A stretch of 64,000 nt of DNA, taken from Oxalobacteraceae bacterium (GTDB lineage: Bacteria; Pseudomonadota; Gammaproteobacteria; Burkholderiales; Burkholderiaceae_D). Within the stretch, counting starts at the first letter, position 1, and each line of letters begins with the position of its first letter. Positions 8,610 through 18,113 of the stretch are shown here, in pieces. A model generated the notes under the pieces. It did no database searches, was not told where the DNA came from, and saw nothing but the letters and a program-made list of their open reading frames with translations. The translations under genes were made by a program, and so were the position numbers. The stretch covers positions 1-64,000 of the forward strand of contig CANFLV010000009.1 in the NCBI GenBank assembly GCA_947448025.1, in the 5' to 3' direction.

Positions 8610-9608
8610 ATGAAGCGACCGCGTTTCCTCCCTGATAATTTCATGCTGCTGATGATCGCTACCGTCATCAGCGCGAGCCTATTACCGTGCTCCGGCACCG
8701 GCGCGCAGATTTTTAATGGCGTAACCAATGTGGCGATCTGCCTGCTGTTCTTTTTGCATGGCGCCAAGCTGCCGCGTGAAGCGGTCGTGGCCGGCATCAC
8801 GCACTGGCGGCTGCATCTGACTGTGCTCGCCTGCACCTTCGTGATCCTGCCCTTGCTCGGCCTGCTGTTAAAACCGATGGTGTCTTCGCTCGTCACGCCG
8901 GAACTGTATCTGGGCATCCTGTTCGTGTGCGTATTGCCATCGACCGTGCAATCCTCAATCGCCTTCACGTCTGTAGCGCGCGGCAATGTGCCGGCAGCGG
9001 TGTGTGCGGCTTCGGCATCGAACCTGATCGGGATTTTTCTTACGCCCGTATTGGTCGGCCTGATGGTCGTCGCCCATGCCGGCGGCGCGTCCTCGTTTGA
9101 TTCGATACGCAATATCGCGCTGCAGTTATTGCTACCCTTCGTCGCCGGACAGATCGCCCGCCGCTGGATCGGGGCGCGCGTGGATCGTGCCAAGGCGCTG
9201 TTGAAAGTGGTCGATCAGGGCTCTATCCTGCTGGTGGTCTACACGGCCTTCAGCGAAGCCGTGAACCAGGGCTTGTGGCAGCAGCTGCCGATGCATTCGC
9301 TGCTCGGCCTGATCGTCATTGATGCGCTGCTGCTGGGGCTGATCATGCTGATCTCGACTTACGGCAGCCGCCTACTCGGATTCAACAAGGAAGATGAAAT
9401 CACGATCGTCTTTTGCGGCTCGAAAAAGAGTCTCGCCAGCGGCATCCCGATGGCGAAAATCCTGTTTGCCGGCCATGCGCTCGGCGCGGTCGTCTTGCCG
9501 CTGATGCTATTCCATCAGATCCAGCTGATGGTATGCGCGGTACTGGCGCAGCGTTATGCCCGTCGCGATGTAGCGCAGTCGAGCGAACGCAAGCTTAGGG
9601 CAGGATAA
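8610..9608 (+). CDS. Bile acid:sodium symporter family protein (YfeH-like)
   Basis: This 332-residue membrane protein has about ten hydrophobic spans. The N-terminus (FLPDNFMLLMIATVISASLL), the FFLHGAKLPRE segment, the CVLPSTVQSSIAFTS motif and the late FCGSKKSLASGIPMAK motif fit the SBF-like/YfeH branch of the BASS superfamily. These are predicted secondary transporters of organic anions; the bacterial substrate is generally unknown. It is transcribed in the same direction as the gamma-glutamyltransferase but separated by a hairpin, so it may be a separate unit. Confidence 0.85.
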   Translation: MKRPRFLPDNFMLLMIATVISASLLPCSGTGAQIFNGVTNVAICLLFFLHGAKLPREAVVAGITHWRLHLTVLACTFVILPLLGLLLKPMVSSLVTPELYLGILFVCVLPSTVQSSIAFTSVARGNVPAAVCAASASNLIGIFLTPVLVGLMVVAHAGGASSFDSIRNIALQLLLPFVAGQIARRWIGARVDRAKALLKVVDQGSILLVVYTAFSEAVNQGLWQQLPMHSLLGLIVIDALLLGLIMLISTYGSRLLGFNKEDEITIVFCGSKKSLASGIPMAKILFAGHALGAVVLPLMLFHQIQLMVCAVLAQRYARRDVAQSSERKLRAG

Positions 9609-9670
9609 AGCGACTGCATCCATCGAATGCTGCGTAGAATTGGCGCCTTGTTTAATCGAGGATGCAGAAA

Positions 9671-9937
9671 ATGAAAAAGACCGGCATGGCAAAGAGTGAC
9701 GCCAAAAAACTGATGGGTAAAATGGTCGCGCCTGGCGCGGGACATCTGGGTGCTGGCGACGTGGCGATCATCGACCGTCGCGAGCAACGCAAACTGGATC
9801 AGGCGCTAGGTCTGGTACCGTTTGCGGTCAAACTCAACAGTGCACTTGTACTGCAATTACAGACGCTGGCGAAAGAGCGTGACCTCGACCTCAATGCGCT
9901 CGTCGCCGAAGTTTTGACGAAAGGTCTGGCGGCCTAA
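9671..9937 (+). CDS. Small conserved-looking hypothetical protein
   Basis: This protein of 88 residues is unrecognised. The start at 9671 is chosen because GAGG lies nine bases upstream; the in-frame ATG at 9662 directly abuts that site. The N-terminus is lysine-rich and basic. The C-terminal half (residues about 50-88) is a predicted helical region with a leucine pattern (LVLQLQTLAKERDLDLNALVAEVL) that resembles the C-terminal helices of ribbon-helix-helix-like proteins, but this is weak. No signal peptide or membrane span is present. Confidence 0.6.
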   Translation: MKKTGMAKSDAKKLMGKMVAPGAGHLGAGDVAIIDRREQRKLDQALGLVPFAVKLNSALVLQLQTLAKERDLDLNALVAEVLTKGLAA

Positions 9938-9975
9938 GCAGCAGCAAGGTGCATCATGCCGTGACTATTGATCCA

Positions 9976-11979
9976 TCACGAACACGGCATGCCAGCGGGA
10001 ACTAGCGCACTGCTGCGGTAGAGTTCGGCGAGTGACTGCCGGACTGCCGCATCAACATACATTTGCTCCAGCCTGCGCACGAATCCCTTCCCATCGCACA
10101 GCGACGATGCCTGCATCTGTGTGCGCAGACCAGCGCGGATTTCGCCCAGCAAAATCGGACTCGATGCGAGCGCGCTGGCGATACCGACATACGCCCCATC
10201 CGAGCCCGCGATCCAGTCACTGCGACCGATCTGATGCAGGATACTGGTCGACAGACGCCCCGCCGGACGTCGCCCCGCCAACGTAATAACCGGCACGCCC
10301 ATCCACAAGGCGTCACAAGTCGTCGCACCGCCACCATAGGGCGTGGTGTCGAGGGCAATATCAATTTCGGCATAGGTGTTCAAAAAGTCCGCACTGGCAG
10401 GGCGCAGGTCCAGTCGTGACGGTGCGATGCCGAACACTTCAAACATGCCGCGCAGGCGTCCGACCATGCCAGCATCAGCGAGCTGAATCGACTGCAGCAA
10501 CAGCCGCGAATCCGGCACCGCATGCAGCACCCTCGCCCAGAGGCTAACGACGACCGGATTGATTTTCTGGATGTTATTGAGCGAGCCGAAAGTCGTCACG
10601 CCGTTTTTCAGCATCGGCAAGGTGCTGACATCGGGCGCGCCCTGATGCGGCTGATACGCCATCATGCCGCCGGGGATGGCCAGCAGTGTTTCGGTGTGTT
10701 GTGCGTCGGTCAGACCCGGTGGGTCGACCCAGGCATCGGTGAGGCGATAATCCATCGCCGGCAATCCGGTCGTGCCCAGATAGCCGAGCCAGGACATCAT
10801 GATCGGTGCCGGTTTGCACGCCAATGCCGCCAGCCGCGTGCCGTTGGTATGCCCGAGGCAATCGACGAGGATATCGATGCCATCCTGCTCAATGCGCGCT
10901 GCCAGTGCGGCATCATCAAGTTCATGAATCCAGCGCCACTGATGTCCATACGCCATCAGCTTTTGTGTATGCGCATCCATCACCGGACCTTGCGCATAGC
11001 AGGTCAGCTCGACGCAATTTTTGTCATGGTGCGCCAGCAGCGGCTCGAGAAAATGCGCCATCGCATGCTGGCGAAAATCCGCCGACAGATACCCGATGCG
11101 CAAGGGTCGCCGCCCGCTCAGTGCGCGCGCTATTTCAGGCGCTGGAAATGCCGCACCCCATGCGCGATGACGTTCGAAAATTTCGGTCGCATCCAATTGC
11201 GGCAGATACAGCAAATTCATCAACTCGCCGCTGCCGCGATTGTGCAGCACTTCCGGAAAATCCGGACGCAAGGCCAGCGCCTTGTCGTAGCAGGCCGGAC
11301 TCTCCTCGAAACGCCCCTGCTCTGATACAGCATTACCAAGATTATTCCATCCCGCCGCGCAGGCAGGATCGAGCGTGATCGCTGTGCGGCAGGCGGCCTC
11401 GGCTTCGCACACCAGACCGACGAGACGCAGGGCATTGCCGAGATTGGACCAGCCATTGGCATAGCCGGGCTGGACCGCGATGGCGCGACGATAAGGCACA
11501 AGCGCGTCCGGCACCATGCAGATAGCGAGCAAGGCATTACCATAATTATTCAACAGGATTGCCAGCTCCATGGCGAGTTGCGCGCTGCGCGAACCGTCGC
11601 GCCGGCTTTGTGCATCGGCATGGGCGATGTCGACGATGCTGATCAGGCTTTCATACGCCGGGCCAAAGCCGGCATCGAGCGCAATGACTTTGCGGAAGAT
11701 TTCTTCAGCGCGCGCCAATTGACCGAGCTGGCGCAGCGACTCGCCAAAGTTATGCAGATACAGCGGATTGTCTGGCGCCAAGGCACATGCCTGCTCGAGA
11801 TAGCATTGCGCCGTTTCCGGATGACCGGCACGCCCCTCAAGTGCACCGATTCCGGCGAGTGCAGCAGCATGTTGCGGATCGGTCGCCAACACCTGCCGGT
11901 AAAGTTCGCCAGCCGCCTCAAAATTACCCGCGGCAATATGGTGATGAACAGCGTCGGTCAAGGTGGCGTAAGCGTGCAT
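9976..11979 (-). CDS. TPR-containing GT41-type glycosyltransferase (O-GlcNAc transferase-like)
   Basis: This 667-residue protein has roughly six tetratricopeptide repeats in residues 1-235 (for example GNALRLVGLVCEAEAACRTA and GWNNLGNAVSEQGRFEES). A C-terminal SPINDLY/OGT catalytic region spans about 290-640. Family marks are RIGYLSADFRQHAMAHF, the GHTNGTR motif, GYLGTTGLPAMDYRL, and LDTTPYGGGATTCDALWMGVPV near the nucleotide-sugar site. The start is preceded by AGAGG at good spacing. It would transfer a sugar to protein, in the cytoplasm. Its divergent neighbour is a VCBS-repeat surface-type protein, a plausible target (inference). Confidence 0.88.
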   Translation of the reverse strand: MHAYATLTDAVHHHIAAGNFEAAGELYRQVLATDPQHAAALAGIGALEGRAGHPETAQCYLEQACALAPDNPLYLHNFGESLRQLGQLARAEEIFRKVIALDAGFGPAYESLISIVDIAHADAQSRRDGSRSAQLAMELAILLNNYGNALLAICMVPDALVPYRRAIAVQPGYANGWSNLGNALRLVGLVCEAEAACRTAITLDPACAAGWNNLGNAVSEQGRFEESPACYDKALALRPDFPEVLHNRGSGELMNLLYLPQLDATEIFERHRAWGAAFPAPEIARALSGRRPLRIGYLSADFRQHAMAHFLEPLLAHHDKNCVELTCYAQGPVMDAHTQKLMAYGHQWRWIHELDDAALAARIEQDGIDILVDCLGHTNGTRLAALACKPAPIMMSWLGYLGTTGLPAMDYRLTDAWVDPPGLTDAQHTETLLAIPGGMMAYQPHQGAPDVSTLPMLKNGVTTFGSLNNIQKINPVVVSLWARVLHAVPDSRLLLQSIQLADAGMVGRLRGMFEVFGIAPSRLDLRPASADFLNTYAEIDIALDTTPYGGGATTCDALWMGVPVITLAGRRPAGRLSTSILHQIGRSDWIAGSDGAYVGIASALASSPILLGEIRAGLRTQMQASSLCDGKGFVRRLEQMYVDAAVRQSLAELYRSSALVPAGMPCS

Positions 11980-12369
11980 GACATGGCCTCTGGATCAGCG
12001 AAAAACTTATGCGCTCAGGAAATAGAGTCTATCTTGGATGGCCAAAATTTCAATCAAGAATGCTGAAATTTCATGTCAGCAATGCCGTTCTCGCTCGTGC
12101 TTTGGTGCCTTGACGCAACACGCAAAACGACACCCAGCACGTTTCCCCGACACTTCTACATCAGCTCCACGACACTCGCGCAGAGTCTGCAAATCCGGCA
12201 GGAAAGTTAATTGACGCAATCTGTTCCCTGACAATAATCTTTAACTACAGACACAGATTTCTCACGAGAATTTCAACAGGCTGCGTTGACTGCTTTGTCA
12301 CTACAAGAATGCCTTTGTCTTGCGCTGCTGTTACTGGAACTCAACTTATTTTTAATGGAGGATTTTATT

Positions 12370-14031
12370 ATGATTCCCAATTCAAGTCCCAGGGTGGCGA
12401 AATCCGCTAACCACAACGTTGCCACTATCACCGCGCATGATACTGTAACCGAAGTTACTGAAGCTGGCGTTCAGCCCGACAACTCTCCGGTGCAAGTCAA
12501 AAGTCTAGCCTCAGGCTATTTGACCATTACCGACAGCGACCCTGATCAAGCTGGGTTTTTGGCACCCAGAGCCTCCAGCATGCTCGGCCTTTACGGACAA
12601 TTTACCTTCGATGTCACTTCAGGTGATTGGACTTACGTGCTCAATGACCCCGCAGCGAATGCCTTGGCAGGCGGAACGACGGCGCACGAGAATCTGGTCA
12701 TTACCTCCCTGGATGGCAAAACACCGCAGACCATCACTGTCGTCGTCAATGGCACCAATGATGCCCCTACGCTGACGGCCGGCAGGGTAAGTGGCTTTCT
12801 GGTGGAGGCGGGAAATAGCAGTCTCGGTACTGCCAATGCGAGTATCACTTTCACAAAAGCCGATCCGGACCTCGGTGACACGGCGAACTGGGATTTGACA
12901 GGATGGGTAAGGGAATCCGCGACAACGGCTCACAAAGCCGGGACCTATGGCACCGCCTTTTTAGATACCAATGACACTAGCAACAAGGGCGTCGTGCGCT
13001 ATGTGCTCGATAACAGCAACCCGGCTACCAACGCACTGAAATCAGGCGATAAGGTGGTCGACAGCTTTGCGATCACGGTCCACGACATTAGCGGCGCCAC
13101 GAAGACAACGAATGCCGACTTCTCAATTTATGGCAAAAATGATGCGCCGGTCTTGTCAGCCTTAGAGCAACCTTTGCCCTACACAAAAAATGCTGTCGCA
13201 CACTTCGCACCAGCGGAACTACTCGGTAACGCCACCGATGTCGACAGCCCCCTCAGTTCCTTGAAAATCGCCAAGGTCAAAAGCGGCACCGGCGGCACAG
13301 TCAGTCTGGAAAGTAACAATCAGGTCATTTTCAGGCCGACCAAGGACTTCGAAGGTGACGCGCATTTTACGTATTATGTAACGGATGGGAAGGCGAACTC
13401 CCTGCCCATGGACGTGACGGTGAGTATTCCCGCACAGCCCGATACCACGCCGCCGGACAGGCCCATTCTTCGATTGGTCGACGATACCGGTATAAGCCAC
13501 TCACCCGGCTTTACCAACTCGAGCGGCTATGAAGTTGATTGTGAACCTGGCGGAACGCTCGAATTTTCCACTACAGGCCTTGATGGTAGCTGGGAAGTAA
13601 ATCGTCCTACCCCCATTGACCAGGCACTCAACATTGTTTATGTACGCCAGATCGATGACTACTTAAATGTTTCGCAGCCCTCGCTGCCACTGTTATTCAC
13701 GCTCGATTTGCGGGCGCCTGTGATAAACACCTATAACGTCATTGCAAACGAATCGGAGCTGGTGTTGAATTTTTTTGAGGATATCGGACTACAGGAGTTA
13801 GGCAATGACATCAATGGATTTACTGTCACTCGCCACCATGACGAAAATGTCGACACAATAGCCGCCACCTTAATGTACGTATCTGCCGCTGATAAAACGG
13901 TGACCTTATTTTTCGACATCGGCGCGCTCGCCGGTAGCATCGTCGACATCGAATACGGAGGCATTGGCATTCGGGATCTGGCAGGCAATCCGGCGCCTGC
14001 CTTTTCAATTTTCGATATCCCCATTATCTAG
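12370..14031 (+). CDS. VCBS/cadherin-like repeat protein
   Basis: This 553-residue protein starts at 12370, where GGAGG lies eight bases upstream; a longer TTG-initiated reading frame is less likely. Residues about 20-150 form a VCBS repeat (GYLTITDSDPDQAGF, then FDVTSGDWTYVLND and ITVVVNGTNDAP). A second VCBS-like unit covers about 155-265 and ends in YGKNDAP. A cadherin-like unit follows (about 268-365, ending in FTYYVTDGKA), then Ig-like sequence. The last 90 residues resemble a SwmB-type domain (LVLNFFEDIGLQ to IRDLAGNPAPAF). There is no signal peptide and no recognisable type I secretion repeat, so export is unclear. The base composition is lower in GC than its neighbours. Confidence 0.75.
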   Translation: MIPNSSPRVAKSANHNVATITAHDTVTEVTEAGVQPDNSPVQVKSLASGYLTITDSDPDQAGFLAPRASSMLGLYGQFTFDVTSGDWTYVLNDPAANALAGGTTAHENLVITSLDGKTPQTITVVVNGTNDAPTLTAGRVSGFLVEAGNSSLGTANASITFTKADPDLGDTANWDLTGWVRESATTAHKAGTYGTAFLDTNDTSNKGVVRYVLDNSNPATNALKSGDKVVDSFAITVHDISGATKTTNADFSIYGKNDAPVLSALEQPLPYTKNAVAHFAPAELLGNATDVDSPLSSLKIAKVKSGTGGTVSLESNNQVIFRPTKDFEGDAHFTYYVTDGKANSLPMDVTVSIPAQPDTTPPDRPILRLVDDTGISHSPGFTNSSGYEVDCEPGGTLEFSTTGLDGSWEVNRPTPIDQALNIVYVRQIDDYLNVSQPSLPLLFTLDLRAPVINTYNVIANESELVLNFFEDIGLQELGNDINGFTVTRHHDENVDTIAATLMYVSAADKTVTLFFDIGALAGSIVDIEYGGIGIRDLAGNPAPAFSIFDIPII

Positions 14032-14064
14032 TTTTGAAACGCAGAGCGTGAAAGAAGCTTAAGC

Positions 14065-14099
14065 CTTGGCGCCTGTTGCTCTCAGCAGCAGGCGCCAAG
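14065..14099 (+). terminator. Strong hairpin after the VCBS-repeat gene
   Basis: A 16-bp stem with one G-T pair (14065-14080 with 14084-14099) and a 3-base loop begins 34 bases after the stop codon. No T run follows. It lies between two convergent genes and probably ends the VCBS transcript. Confidence 0.55.
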
Positions 14100-14198
14100 A
14101 TTGCCAAGCCTTGCGTGGCACACCATGCAAGCGAGTCTAGCCTTAAGCATCGCACCCATGACTTCGCCACCCTCTGCAGGCACACACGCTTGCTATCG

Positions 14199-14969
14199 TC
14201 ACTGCTCCAGCATCCACGCCTTCATCCCATTGACCCACCCACGCGCCGGCAAATTCGTTTCGCGGCGGATCACGGCCGCACGTTGGTAAAGCTCGCCGAA
14301 ATCGACCACGGGCGCCTGCTTGAAGCCGATCACGACGACGTTCTCTTCTTCGGTCAGGGAAGACAGACAGGTCAGCGCATCGAAGGCCGGCTGCATCGCC
14401 TGCAGGTTCTTCGCATAACTGGCATGGTCGCCAAAAATATTCGTCGTCATCATGCCGCCGGGCGTGAGGCAGTCGGCGCAGGCTTGATAAAACGCTTCGC
14501 TGTCGAACACCGGCCCGCGCGCTTCGGCGTCATACAGGTCGACTTGCAGAATATCGACCTTGCCATGATTGGCAGGATCCATGACAAAAGCCTGCGCATC
14601 CATTTCCTTGACCTGCAGCCGGGCATCATTCGATGGCAAGGCAAATTGCGCGTGACAGATTGCGATCACGTCAGGGTTCAGTTCGATAGCCGTCACGCGC
14701 GCTTCGGGAAAGCGCCGGTAACAGAATTTTGTCAGCGCCGCGCTGCCTAAACCGAGCTGCACGATATGCTTCGGCGCGTCTTCGAACAGCATCCACATCA
14801 TCATCTGCTGCACGTATTCGAGTTCGATCGCATCGGGCTTACGTAGGCGCATGGCGCCCTGTATCCACTCGGTGCCGAGGTGCAGGTAGCGGATATGCCG
14901 GTCTTGCGAGGTGGTGACGGCGGGCAGGACGGATGGTAACAGGGGATCGATGGACATCGGCTCAGTCAT
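14199..14969 (-). CDS. Spermidine synthase-like protein
   Basis: This 256-residue protein has a Rossmann methyltransferase-type fold of the spermine/spermidine synthase superfamily. Motif I reads VQLGLGSAALTKF in place of the canonical GGGDGG motif. The acidic AIELNPDVI end of strand 2 and LQVDLYD are present. The canonical aminopropyltransferase Asp context is not obvious, so true polyamine synthase activity is doubtful. Its start overlaps the end of the preceding gene by eight bases, placing it last in the sulfonate-type ABC operon. The functional link to the transporter is unknown. Confidence 0.75.
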   Translation of the reverse strand: MTEPMSIDPLLPSVLPAVTTSQDRHIRYLHLGTEWIQGAMRLRKPDAIELEYVQQMMMWMLFEDAPKHIVQLGLGSAALTKFCYRRFPEARVTAIELNPDVIAICHAQFALPSNDARLQVKEMDAQAFVMDPANHGKVDILQVDLYDAEARGPVFDSEAFYQACADCLTPGGMMTTNIFGDHASYAKNLQAMQPAFDALTCLSSLTEEENVVVIGFKQAPVVDFGELYQRAAVIRRETNLPARGWVNGMKAWMLEQ

Positions 14970-15507
14970 GCTCGACGTGCAAGGCTTCCAGAAAGCGCGA
15001 GACCATGTTGTAGGCAGCGATCACACCCACCAGCTCGACTTGCTGCTGGGTTGAAGGCAAGACCGTTCGCAGAGCCGCAAAACACGCGTCGCTGACCTGC
15101 ACATTCTGCGTCATCTCACGCGTCAAGGCCAAGGTTGCGCGTTCTTCCGCATCGAACAGGACCGTGTCTTCCAGCGCTGCTGCATAGTCTTGCAGACGGT
15201 CGAGCTGCGCCTGGCTGCCACCGGCGGCGAGCAATTCCGGCGCATGCTGGGACAGTTCGTAATCGGCGCGATTCAGCACTGCCACGGCGCAAATGGCCAG
15301 CTCGCGCAATTTGGCGTCCAGCGACAAACCGTTGCGTACTGCGCCGAGGAAGCCATTCCAGCCGACCGCATAGGCCGGGCTGTTGAGCAGCATGCGGTCG
15401 AGATTAATGAGGCTGCCGCCGCGGCGTTTCTGGATCGCGGCGACGACCTCGGTCGGGCCGAGCTCAGCATCGGCGACGGAGGGAATACGTTTTTCACGTG
15501 TTGTCAT
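14962..15507 (-). CDS. Carboxymuconolactone decarboxylase/AhpD-like protein
   Basis: This all-helical protein of 181 residues has the CMD-family core in residues about 45-115 (LNSPAYAVGWNGFLGAVRNGLSLDAKLRELAICAVAVLNRADYELSQHAPE). The peroxidatic CxxC of AhpD is absent: only a single Cys remains in the AIC segment, so it is unlikely to be a classical AhpD peroxidase. It sits two bases after the ATPase gene and overlaps the spermidine-synthase-like gene, so it is translated as part of the transporter operon. Confidence 0.75.
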   Translation of the reverse strand: MTTREKRIPSVADAELGPTEVVAAIQKRRGGSLINLDRMLLNSPAYAVGWNGFLGAVRNGLSLDAKLRELAICAVAVLNRADYELSQHAPELLAAGGSQAQLDRLQDYAAALEDTVLFDAEERATLALTREMTQNVQVSDACFAALRTVLPSTQQQVELVGVIAAYNMVSRFLEALHVEHD

Positions 15508-15509
15508 GA

Positions 15510-16304
15510 TCAGTCCACCGCCGCCATTAATTCCGACTGATGATGGCGCTGTTGCTCTTCCATCACGAGGTGGCCGAGCTCACGCTTGAGCGCATTGAAT
15601 TCCGCCGACGAAGGATCGCGCAGGCGCGGCAAATCGACGATCATGTCGCGCTTGACGGTGCCCGGACGGTAAGTCATGACCACGATGCGGTCCGCAAGAT
15701 AAATCGCTTCTTCGATACTGTGGGTGACGAAGATGACGGTCTTGCCGGTTTCCGACCAGATGCGCAGTAGCTCATCCTGCAGGTTACGGCGGGTCAGCGC
15801 ATCGAGCGCACCGAAGGGCTCATCCATCAACATGATCGGTGAATCGAGCGCGAGGATGCGCGCAATGGCGACGCGTTGGCGCATGCCGCCCGACAGGTCT
15901 TTCGGAAAACGGCTGCGGAAATCGGCGAGGCCGAGCTTTTCCAGCAAGGCGGCAACGACGGGGCGAATCTGCGCCGCATCCATGCCCTTGATCTCAAGGC
16001 CGAAGGCGATGTTCTGCTCGACGGTCATCCACGGGAACAGTGCGTATTCCTGAAAAACCATGCCGCGATCCGGGCCCGGGCCGGTAACGACATTGCCGTC
16101 GGCGCTGATGCTGCCGGAAGTCGGCGGCGAAAAACCCGCGATCGCGTTCAGCAAGGTCGACTTGCCGCAGCCGGAAGGCCCGAGCAGGCAGACGAACTGG
16201 CCGCGCGGGATGTCCAGATTGATGTCCTTGAGCGCGACGACTTCGCGCTCGCCGGTCTTGAAGATTTTATTGACGCCGTTGACGACGATATGACTTGCGC
16301 TCAT
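15510..16304 (-). CDS. Sulfonate/taurine/nitrate-type ABC transporter ATPase
   Basis: This 264-residue ATPase is of the SsuB/TauB/NrtD type. It has Walker A GPSGCGKS (about residues 42-49), signature LSGGMRQR, Walker B IMLMDEPFGALDALTR, and VTHSIEEAIYLADR with the switch histidine. The start at 16304 follows the permease stop directly and has GGAG upstream; a slightly longer frame starting inside the permease gene is unlikely. It energises the permease encoded just upstream. Confidence 0.9.
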   Translation of the reverse strand: MSASHIVVNGVNKIFKTGEREVVALKDINLDIPRGQFVCLLGPSGCGKSTLLNAIAGFSPPTSGSISADGNVVTGPGPDRGMVFQEYALFPWMTVEQNIAFGLEIKGMDAAQIRPVVAALLEKLGLADFRSRFPKDLSGGMRQRVAIARILALDSPIMLMDEPFGALDALTRRNLQDELLRIWSETGKTVIFVTHSIEEAIYLADRIVVMTYRPGTVKRDMIVDLPRLRDPSSAEFNALKRELGHLVMEEQQRHHQSELMAAVD

Positions 16305-16305
16305 G

Positions 16306-17127
16306 TCAGTGCTCCAGGCCACGGTGCCACCGCAGCAAATAATTGTTCAGCTTGTTTACAGCGACGTCGATGGCCAGACCCAGCATGCCGATGCTGATCA
16401 TGCCGGCGATAATTTTATCGGACCAGAAATACTCACGCGCTTCGAGGATGCGGAAACCCAGACCATTGTTCACCGCGATCATTTCCGACACGATCACGAC
16501 GATGAAGGAGGTACCGATACCGATGCGCACGCCCGACAGGATGTAAGGCACAGCCGCCGGCAAAATCACGCGCAGGAACATCGTGCTCTGGCTCGCGCCG
16601 AGATTGCGCGCGGCGCGCAGGTAGATGCCGTCGACATGACGCACGCCGGCGATGGTATTGATCAGCACCGGGAAAAATGCGCCGATCGAAATCAGAAATA
16701 CCGCAGGTGGATTACCGAGCCCAAACCACAAAATCGCCAAGGGAATATAGGCGATCGGTGGAATCGGCCGCAGTACCTGCGCCAGCGGATTAAGCCAGGC
16801 GTAGACGCGTTGGCTCGCGCCCATCATCAGCCCCAATGGCAGCGCCAGACCGGCGCCGATCAAAAAGCCGACGACGACACGGTACATGCTACCCAGCGCA
16901 TCGATAATCAGCTCGCCCGAGACGGCCCAGGCAAGCCAGCTGCCGCCCGCTTCGGCGAACGGCACCGGCGGCAGGAGATAGGCGATCCAGCGCTGTACCA
17001 CCGCCACCGGCGACGGCAGCACATTCGGATTGACCCAGCCTAGGGATGCCGCTGCCTGCCACACTGCGATCAGCACCAGCGGTACGATCAATCCGGCGCC
17101 GACTTCGCGCCACTGTATTTTTGCCAT
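16306..17127 (-). CDS. Sulfonate/taurine/nitrate-type ABC transporter permease
   Basis: This is an inner-membrane permease of 273 residues with about six spans. It carries the SsuC/TauC-type core, with the EAA loop near residues 160-195 (GIYLRAARNLGASQSTMFLRVILPAAVPYILSGVRIGIGTSF). The N-terminal span contains the typical VPLVLIAVWQ opening. The gene lies 11 bases after the binding-protein gene and next to the ATPase gene, giving the usual A-C-B order. Confidence 0.9.
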   Translation of the reverse strand: MAKIQWREVGAGLIVPLVLIAVWQAAASLGWVNPNVLPSPVAVVQRWIAYLLPPVPFAEAGGSWLAWAVSGELIIDALGSMYRVVVGFLIGAGLALPLGLMMGASQRVYAWLNPLAQVLRPIPPIAYIPLAILWFGLGNPPAVFLISIGAFFPVLINTIAGVRHVDGIYLRAARNLGASQSTMFLRVILPAAVPYILSGVRIGIGTSFIVVIVSEMIAVNNGLGFRILEAREYFWSDKIIAGMISIGMLGLAIDVAVNKLNNYLLRWHRGLEH

Positions 17128-17138
17128 GATGATTTCGC

Positions 17139-18113
17139 TTATTTGACGTTCAGGGATTTTTTGGCTTGCTCAAGCAAGTCCGTCTTGACCCAGTCCTTGG
17201 CCACTGGCGGATTGCTCATCTTGGCGATGCCTTGTTTGAACATGATGTCGGTCGTGATCTGGATATGCGCCGGCGTGATGTCATACGAATACGGCGAATT
17301 GCCGATCGCGTCGTTGAAATCGTCTTTCGTGATCTGGCCCTTGAACAGGGTCTGGGTCACGAATTTCTCAGCCAGCGGCTTATTGTCGATGAAGGTCTTG
17401 GTCGCTTCGACGAAGCAGCGCATGAATTTTTCTGCCAGTGGACGACGCTCGTTGTAGAACTTTTCTGTCATCACGAGCGTACGCACCGGCTCGCCGATCG
17501 GGGTATCGTAAGGCTTCAGGACTTCGACGCCGAAACCTTTGTTCAGGGCTTGCGAGCCTTGTGGTTCGGTCTGCATGATGGCATCGACATTTTTGCCCAG
17601 CAGTGCCTGGTTCAGGTCGGGGTAGGACAGGTAAATGATGGTGACGTCCTTGCCCGGCGCATCGGCAGAAGTCAGGCCGTGCTGTGCGAGTTCGGCTGCC
17701 AGCAGCAATTCCTGGATGCTGCCGCGCGTGACGCCGACTTTTTTGCCCTTCAAATCCTTGACCGTCTTGATCCCTGCGTCAGGCCGGGCCAGCAAACGCG
17801 CGCCGCCTTTGGCAAAACCGGCAACGATATAAATCGGGATACCTTTGGCGCGACCGGAGACGGCCGCTTCGGAGGCGGTCGCACCGACATCGAGTTCACC
17901 GGCGATAATCGCCTGCATCACGTCGAGGCCTTTGGCGAAGGTGCTCTCTTCGACCTTGATGCCGCACTTCGGTGCGATTTCCTTGATGTACGAGATAGCG
18001 CCGAAATGCGCGAGCTTGAGATTGCCGAGGCGGATAACATCGTCCGCTGCTTGGGCTGGTACAGCGGCGAACGCCATCGTTACGGCGAGACCGCCGATTA
18101 ATTTTTTGAACAT
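17139..18113 (-). CDS. Sulfonate/nitrate-type ABC transporter substrate-binding protein
   Basis: This is a periplasmic binding protein of the SsuA/TauA/NMT1-like family, 324 residues from the chosen start. The start at 18113 is supported by a GGAGA site six bases upstream and by an immediately following signal peptide (MFKKLIGGLAVTMAFAAVPAQA). The body shows the LKGKKVGVTRGS motif and the EAAVSGRAKG segment of the family. It is the first gene of a five-gene minus-strand operon. The substrate could be a sulfonate, nitrate, or an aromatic or pyrimidine-like compound; sequence alone does not decide. Confidence 0.88.
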   Translation of the reverse strand: MFKKLIGGLAVTMAFAAVPAQAADDVIRLGNLKLAHFGAISYIKEIAPKCGIKVEESTFAKGLDVMQAIIAGELDVGATASEAAVSGRAKGIPIYIVAGFAKGGARLLARPDAGIKTVKDLKGKKVGVTRGSIQELLLAAELAQHGLTSADAPGKDVTIIYLSYPDLNQALLGKNVDAIMQTEPQGSQALNKGFGVEVLKPYDTPIGEPVRTLVMTEKFYNERRPLAEKFMRCFVEATKTFIDNKPLAEKFVTQTLFKGQITKDDFNDAIGNSPYSYDITPAHIQITTDIMFKQGIAKMSNPPVAKDWVKTDLLEQAKKSLNVK

